A DNA stretch of 11,455 nt, from the NCBI GenBank assembly GCA_030631455.1, contig DAOVLC010000011.1, positions 1 to 11,455 of the forward strand, given 5' to 3'. The translations under genes and the position numbers were made by a program. The notes under the pieces are model-generated. The model saw only the letters and a list, made by a program, of their open reading frames with translations, did no database searches and was not told where the DNA came from. Of this stretch, positions 7,267 through 11,455 are shown in pieces. Each line of letters opens with the position of its first letter. Positions within the stretch are counted from its first letter, which is position 1. The stretch comes from Candidatus Zixiibacteriota bacterium. Its GTDB lineage: Bacteria > Zixibacteria > MSB-5A5 > JAABVY01 > JAHJOQ01.

Positions 7267-7547
7267 CGACTTAAATCAATCGAGTAGCTCGTGATTTCCC
7301 CTTCGAGATTCCTTTCGATCTCATTCAGAATCTTCGAAAGTGCAGAGTCAACAAATGCGGATTCATTTGCGACCATGCATACCGCGATGTCGGCACGCTG
7401 CCACACGTCGTTTTCGCCCACTTCCGCGATTGACACATTATGTCGGTGCTTGATACCGTCTATGACCTTACGAAGAATTCTCCTCTTGTCCTTCAAAGAG
7501 TGCGCTGCGGGAAGATAGGTCTTGATGCTCAAGAGGCCAATGGTCAT
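7263..7547 (-). CDS. ylxP: DUF503 / YlxP-like protein
   Basis: A 94-residue protein resembling the DUF503 family (YlxP of Bacillus). The sequence begins MTIGLLSIKTYLPAAHSLKD, followed by KRRILRKVIDGIKHRHNVSI; this 'SLKDKR' segment and the later pattern VANESAFVDSALSKILNEIE are typical of the family. The fold known for the family is a small alpha-beta (ferredoxin-like) unit. It lies between infB and rbfA, as in Bacillus, which hints at a task in ribosome maturation or translation, but the biochemical role is not settled to my knowledge. The start overlaps the infB stop as ATGA and has no close Shine-Dalgarno sequence; the stop overlaps the rbfA start in the same way. Confidence 0.9.
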   Translation of the reverse strand: MTIGLLSIKTYLPAAHSLKDKRRILRKVIDGIKHRHNVSIAEVGENDVWQRADIAVCMVANESAFVDSALSKILNEIERNLEGEITSYSIDLSR

Positions 7548-9865
7548 GGCTGCAACTTGCGCGCCACCTGAATCACTACGTATGTTTCGAGGACATCACC
7601 GACTTTCACATCGGCGAAGTTCTCGACGTTGATTCCGCATTCGAATCCACTCGCGACCTCTCGAACGTCGTCCTTGAATCTCCTGAGTGACCCTATCAGG
7701 CCGTCGTATACTCCGGTCCCGTCGCGTACGACGCGTATCCGATCCGATTTGGATATCGTCCCTGACTGAACATAGCACCCTGCTACCACGCCCTGCTTGG
7801 GTATCTTGAACAGATTCCTTACCTCAGCTGTTCCTTTTACCTCTTCGGTTTCCTCCGGTGACAGGAGACCTTCAAGAGCCTTACGCACTTCGGATTCGAC
7901 CTCGTAAATAATCGTATATAGCCTGATATCGACCTTCTCTCGAGCCGCGACAGCACGTGCATGTGCGTCCGGTCTCACGTGGAAGCCGATAATTATTGCA
8001 TGGGAGGCTGCCGCAAGAAGAACATCGTTCTCATTGACCGCACCCACGCCCCTGTGTATGATCACAACACGCACTTCGTCATTGGAAAGCTTTTCGAGCG
8101 TATCGCACAGTACTTCGGCAGAACCGTCAACATCGCCTTTGATAATGAGGTTGAGTTCGCTAATCTGGCCCTCTCGTATCTGGTCATACACATTCGAGAG
8201 AGCAACTCTCTTGAGGTGACGAAAATCCTGTTCGCGCTTTATCCTCTGGCGTTTGCCTGCGATGGTACGCGCCTGACTCTCGTCGGCAGTGACAAAAAAC
8301 CTGTCACCAGCCTGCGGCATGCCCGAGAGACCGGTGATCTGTGCGGGTAAGCCGGGACCGACTTCGGTTAAAGATCTATCTCTATCGTCAACTATGGTCC
8401 TTACTTTCGCGTAGTTGTTTCCGATGACAACCGGATCGGTGAGCTTCAATGAACCGCTCTGGACTAAAAGCGAGCAAACTACTCCTTTGCCTCTCTCCAC
8501 TTTCGCTTCAATCACAATGCCCTTGGCCTTCGCATCATGATTGGCCCTCAATTCCATTATCTCAGCCTGCAGCAAGATCATCTCCAGGAGCTTGTCTACA
8601 TTTGCCCCTGTCTTGGCAGATATTTCTACGGTAATCGTCTTGCCGCCCCAGTCCTCCGCCAGCAGATTATGCTGGGCGAGCTGCTGCCGCACAGTCTCGG
8701 CGTTTGAGTCAGGAAGATCCATCTTATTGATTGCGACTATGATCGGAACGCCGGCTGCACGAGCATGGTCTATCGCCTCCACAGTCTGTTGCTGAACCGC
8801 ATCATTCGCCGCGACTACAAGTACTACAATATCGGTCACCTGTGCCCCACGAGCTCTCATAGCTGTGAATGCCGCGTGACCAGGTGTGTCGAGAAACGTC
8901 AGTTTTCCACTCGGGAGTTCGACCTGGTAGGCTCCGATATGCTGCGTTATTAGTCCCGACTCTCCCGCTATAATATTGGAATGCCGTATGAAGTCGAGCA
9001 AAGAGGTCTTGCCATGATCGACATGCCCCATAATAGTGATGACGGGAGGGCGAGGTTCGCCGATGGCCTCTTCCTCTTCATGTTCATCTTCGGCTTCCTC
9101 GATACCGATATCCTGCACCTCCTCGATCTCGTAACCATATTCGAGCGCGAGAGTCTGAATGGTCTCGATATCGAGACGCTGATTGATGGTCGCCATCATA
9201 CCAAGACCTATACACTTGGCGATTAGCTCGGTGGGTCTGATTCCGATTTCGGAGGCGAGTTCCGCAATTGACATGAACTCGATCACCTGCAGAACATTGG
9301 TGATTTCTTCCCCGACTCCTCCGGGACCCTTGGTACGACGCTTGTATTTCTTGAGGCGCTTACCATCCATCCCGGCAAGTGTCTTCCTGACACTGCTGGC
9401 GACTTCCTTCTGATCGATGACTTTCCGCTTGAACTTCCCTCGTCTTTTGTCCTTCTTGTGCCGTCTTCTGCGATCGCCGGGAGGCTTGCTCACAGGCTTG
9501 TTGTCTTTTGCCTTTATCTTCTCGATTCCAGTCTTCGGGGCTGCTTCGTCATACCGTTCGAGTTCATCATCCCGTGCCCCCCGCCCCTTTTCCTTATCCT
9601 TCTCTTGCTCTAATTGTTTTTCTTTCTTTTGTGCTAATAGCCTTTCTTTCTCTCTTGAGATCGCTTTCATTCTCTTGGTTTCGATCTCTCGCTTTATCGT
9701 CTCGCGTTCTTTCTTGAACCTCATGTCGATAGCGGTCAGCATTTCGTCGTCGGCAGTGCTCATATGATTCTTGACGGGGTAGCCGAGATCATGACACATC
9801 TTCACGATGGCGTCTGATGTAATATTGTACTCTCTCGCTACCAGGTATAATCTTTTCTTTGCCAT
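7544..9865 (-). CDS. infB: Translation initiation factor IF-2
   Basis: A 773-residue GTPase that brings fMet-tRNA to the 30S subunit and promotes subunit joining. An IF2N-type domain occupies about 1-50, then a long charged linker (about 50-180) containing a basic stretch (DRRRRHKKDKRRGKFKRK, 131-148), then a second IF2N-type domain (about 193-245). The GTPase domain has G1 GHVDHGKTS (280-288), the switch I threonine T307 in GLITQHIGA, G3 DTPGH (326-330), G4 NKMD (380-383) and G5 SAK (416-418). Domains II, III and the tRNA-binding domain IV follow to the C-terminus; IKGDVDGSAE (575-584) marks domain III. All GTPase motifs look intact. The start MAKKRLYLVAREYN is chosen over an ATG 20 codons upstream because it has AAGGAGGT four bases before it and matches the family N-terminus. 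The gene is at the head of a block of overlapping genes. Confidence 0.98.
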   Translation of the reverse strand: MAKKRLYLVAREYNITSDAIVKMCHDLGYPVKNHMSTADDEMLTAIDMRFKKERETIKREIETKRMKAISREKERLLAQKKEKQLEQEKDKEKGRGARDDELERYDEAAPKTGIEKIKAKDNKPVSKPPGDRRRRHKKDKRRGKFKRKVIDQKEVASSVRKTLAGMDGKRLKKYKRRTKGPGGVGEEITNVLQVIEFMSIAELASEIGIRPTELIAKCIGLGMMATINQRLDIETIQTLALEYGYEIEEVQDIGIEEAEDEHEEEEAIGEPRPPVITIMGHVDHGKTSLLDFIRHSNIIAGESGLITQHIGAYQVELPSGKLTFLDTPGHAAFTAMRARGAQVTDIVVLVVAANDAVQQQTVEAIDHARAAGVPIIVAINKMDLPDSNAETVRQQLAQHNLLAEDWGGKTITVEISAKTGANVDKLLEMILLQAEIMELRANHDAKAKGIVIEAKVERGKGVVCSLLVQSGSLKLTDPVVIGNNYAKVRTIVDDRDRSLTEVGPGLPAQITGLSGMPQAGDRFFVTADESQARTIAGKRQRIKREQDFRHLKRVALSNVYDQIREGQISELNLIIKGDVDGSAEVLCDTLEKLSNDEVRVVIIHRGVGAVNENDVLLAAASHAIIIGFHVRPDAHARAVAAREKVDIRLYTIIYEVESEVRKALEGLLSPEETEEVKGTAEVRNLFKIPKQGVVAGCYVQSGTISKSDRIRVVRDGTGVYDGLIGSLRRFKDDVREVASGFECGINVENFADVKVGDVLETYVVIQVARKLQP

Positions 9866-9934
9866 CGGCACCTCCTTCCGATTTTCGGCTGGCCTACAGC
9901 AATCCGGAAAGCGCGGCAACGCCACAACTTCCCT
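9866..9934 (-). other. nusA-infB intergenic gap
   Basis: These 69 bases hold no gene. In most Firmicutes ylxR and a ribosomal L7Ae-like gene sit here; both are absent. In the transcript direction there are three very small possible hairpins: GTGGC/GCCGC with a 3-base loop, GCTG/CAGC, and CCGA/TCGG just before the infB ribosome binding site. None is followed by a U-run, so it does not look like a terminator, and no convincing promoter is seen. Confidence 0.6.
9870..9877 (-). promoter_or_regulatory. Strong Shine-Dalgarno sequence of infB
   Basis: AAGGAGGT lies four bases before the infB ATG (9865-9863). It is the best match to the anti-Shine-Dalgarno sequence in the window and decides the infB start. 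Confidence 0.9.
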
Positions 9935-11455
9935 CTATATTGAGGACTGCTCCTCCGTGTCCTCTACGGGCTCCTTCTCAGACTCCTCTGACGGCTCTTC
10001 CGATACCTCTTCGACAGATTCCGATTGCTCGGCCTCCACCTCTTCATCGGATTCGTCATCCGGCTTCTCGGTTGCTTCCTCGGTCGCGGACTTAGCGTCT
10101 TCATCGACTATCTCATCGCTTAATTCGTCAGTGTCAGCCTCTTCGTTTTCTAATTCCTCATCAATCTCAATCTCTTCCTGCTCGGCAGCCTGTTGTTTCT
10201 CGAGTTCCTGCCGGTACTGCAGATCGGCAAGGTACTGGCGAGCCGACTCGACAAGCGACTCCGCTCGTTTAGGGCCGATTCCCGGAATCGTCATAAGATC
10301 ATCCTCTGATGCTGCCGCGAGGTCCTGGACATACAGGATGTCTTCTTCGAGAAACTTGGTCGTTAGCTTTTCAGAGAGACCTGGCAGCTTGGAGATGGCC
10401 ACTTTCGATTCCACTTCCTTGCGCTTCATCTCCGAGTGTTCAGACTCACTGAGGATATTGATTCTCCATCCGGTCAATCTTGAAGCCAGGCGTGCGTTTT
10501 GACCCTGGCGTCCGATCGCAAGAGAGAGCTTCTCGTCTTCAACCACTACGGTCATCGATTGATCCTCCGGAAAAGATTCGATCTTGACGACCGTTGCCGG
10601 CGACAGCGCCCTTGCCATCAATATCTCCGGATCAGGGTGCCACTGAATGATGTCGATTCGCTCATTGGACAACTCGCGGACAATACTCTGCACTCTGACG
10701 CCCTTGATTCCGACGCAGGCCCCGACCGGGTCAACTCTCTCGTCGGCCGATGAGACAGCAATCTTGGCTCTCTCTCCCGGTTCCCTCGCTATAACCTTGA
10801 TTTCTATGATTTTCTCGAAAATCTCCGGCACCTCGAGCTCGAACAGTTTGATAATCAGGCCGTCGTGTGAACGAGACAGAATAATCTGAGGCCCGCGTTG
10901 GTTCTTCTTGACATCCGCGATAAATGCTCGCACTCGCTCGCCCTGACGATATTTTTCTCGCGGGATCTGTTGATCTGAAGGCAGTAGAGCTTCTGCACGA
11001 CCCAGGTTGACGATCAGATCGCCCTTGTCGATCTGCTGCACGCTCCCGGTCACAAGGCTACCGATTTTCTTGCTATACTCCTCGAATACCATCTCGCGCT
11101 CAGCTTCGCGCACCTTCTGAATCATTAGCTGCTTAGCCGTAGCGATAGCATTTCTTCCGAACTCCTCAAAAGCGATATAGACTTCGACCTCGTCACCCTC
11201 CTCGGCCGCATCGTCGATCTCCTTCGCCTCCACCAGGCTGATTTCGAGGTTCGCGTCGGTGACGTTGGTAACAACGGTCTTCAGCGCGTGAATGTTTATG
11301 TCGCCCGTTTGTGGGTCGATCTTGACGAAGATGTTATCAGCATTGGCGAATTTCTTTTTTGCAGCCGATAGAAGCGATGACTCCAGCGTTTCCACCACAT
11401 ATTGAAGATCGAGGTTCTTCTCTCGTGCTATCTGGGTCATGGCTTCAAGAATATC
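9935..11455 (-). CDS. nusA: Transcription termination/antitermination factor NusA, start outside the window
   Basis: The frame is open to the window edge. Five codons before the first in-window ATG (11440) read DILEA, and DILEAMTQIAREKNLD aligns with the usual NusA N-terminus, so the true start lies beyond the edge and 506 residues are visible (numbered from that D). NusA binds RNA polymerase and modulates pausing, termination and antitermination. Domains: polymerase-binding N-terminal domain (about 1-130), S1 (about 134-198), KH1 (about 230-280, GACVGIKGVRVQSIV at 245-259), KH2 (about 300-345, AIGRQGQNARLASRLTGW at 313-330), and one helix-hairpin-helix unit (about 355-410, IPGIGPKRAESLVESA at 390-405). 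The last 86 residues are a low-complexity acidic tail with 42 Asp/Glu, three Lys and no Arg. Many NusA proteins end after KH2; E. coli has acidic-repeat domains of helix-hairpin-helix type, of which a single copy may be present here. infB follows after 69 bases. Confidence 0.96.
   Translation of the reverse strand, partial: DILEAMTQIAREKNLDLQYVVETLESSLLSAAKKKFANADNIFVKIDPQTGDINIHALKTVVTNVTDANLEISLVEAKEIDDAAEEGDEVEVYIAFEEFGRNAIATAKQLMIQKVREAEREMVFEEYSKKIGSLVTGSVQQIDKGDLIVNLGRAEALLPSDQQIPREKYRQGERVRAFIADVKKNQRGPQIILSRSHDGLIIKLFELEVPEIFEKIIEIKVIAREPGERAKIAVSSADERVDPVGACVGIKGVRVQSIVRELSNERIDIIQWHPDPEILMARALSPATVVKIESFPEDQSMTVVVEDEKLSLAIGRQGQNARLASRLTGWRINILSESEHSEMKRKEVESKVAISKLPGLSEKLTTKFLEEDILYVQDLAAASEDDLMTIPGIGPKRAESLVESARQYLADLQYRQELEKQQAAEQEEIEIDEELENEEADTDELSDEIVDEDAKSATEEATEKPDDESDEEVEAEQSESVEEVSEEPSEESEKEPVEDTEEQSSI

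Noticed and set aside
9590-9680. Pyrimidine-rich tract on the plus strand as a possible structural or regulatory element
   Set aside because: It is explained by Lys and Glu codons in the IF2 linker on the opposite strand.
9866-9925. Upstream ATG for infB giving 20 more residues
   Set aside because: The extra residues are not IF2-like, and the perfect Shine-Dalgarno sequence points to the ATG at 9865.
9807-10502. Plus-strand open frame of 231 codons, very serine-rich
   Set aside because: The serine runs are the antisense reading of Glu/Asp codons in the acidic NusA tail, so it is a by-product of that tail.
11438-11440. ATG at 11440 as the true nusA start
   Set aside because: The frame stays open to the edge and the five preceding codons (DILEA) continue the NusA N-terminal alignment, so this methionine is internal.

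Overview
The window is a bacterial chromosomal segment in which every supportable gene lies on the minus strand. Read in the direction of transcription (right to left) it runs: nusA (start just outside the window), infB, a ylxP-type DUF503 gene, rbfA, a DHH phosphoesterase of the NrnA type, truB, ribF, rpsO, pnp, an M16 zinc peptidase, and the first 93 codons of a membrane-anchored polysaccharide deacetylase. This is the conserved nusA/infB superoperon for transcription, translation initiation, ribosome maturation and RNA decay, joined to an rpsO-pnp tail. No tRNA, rRNA, CRISPR array, mobile element or foreign-looking block was seen. The longest stretch without a gene is 69 bases.

Layout. 9935-11455: NusA with S1, KH and helix-hairpin-helix parts and a very acidic C-terminal tail. 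9866-9934: a short gap ending in a near-perfect Shine-Dalgarno sequence. 4085-9865: six tightly packed genes (infB, ylxP-like, rbfA, nrnA-like, truB, ribF) whose junctions overlap or touch and mostly lack good Shine-Dalgarno sequences, so translational coupling is likely. 3807-4076 and 1571-3775: rpsO and pnp, each with its own recognisable ribosome binding site. 286-1557 and 1-280: the M16 peptidase and the deacetylase, also closely spaced. No intrinsic terminator was found, so the whole window may be one transcription unit.

Working together: NusA controls elongation and antitermination. IF2 starts translation. RbfA matures the 30S subunit, of which S15 is a primary binder. TruB makes tRNA pseudouridine 55. 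PNPase degrades RNA and NrnA-type enzymes finish off the resulting oligonucleotides. RibF makes FMN and FAD. The peptidase and deacetylase are common companions of pnp in Bacillus-like clusters and probably act on peptides and on cell-envelope glycans.

Organism: a bacterium of middling GC content. The gene order with DUF503 between infB and rbfA, the absence of ylxR/ylxQ genes between nusA and infB, and the short IF2 N-terminus would suit an FCB-like or candidate-phylum lineage (for example Zixibacteria-like). This is a low-confidence impression. I did not find a previously undescribed system. The points worth a second look are modest: charged tails on PNPase and NusA, an Asp-to-Glu change in a DHH motif, a contracted flavokinase loop in RibF, and the pattern of ribosome binding sites.
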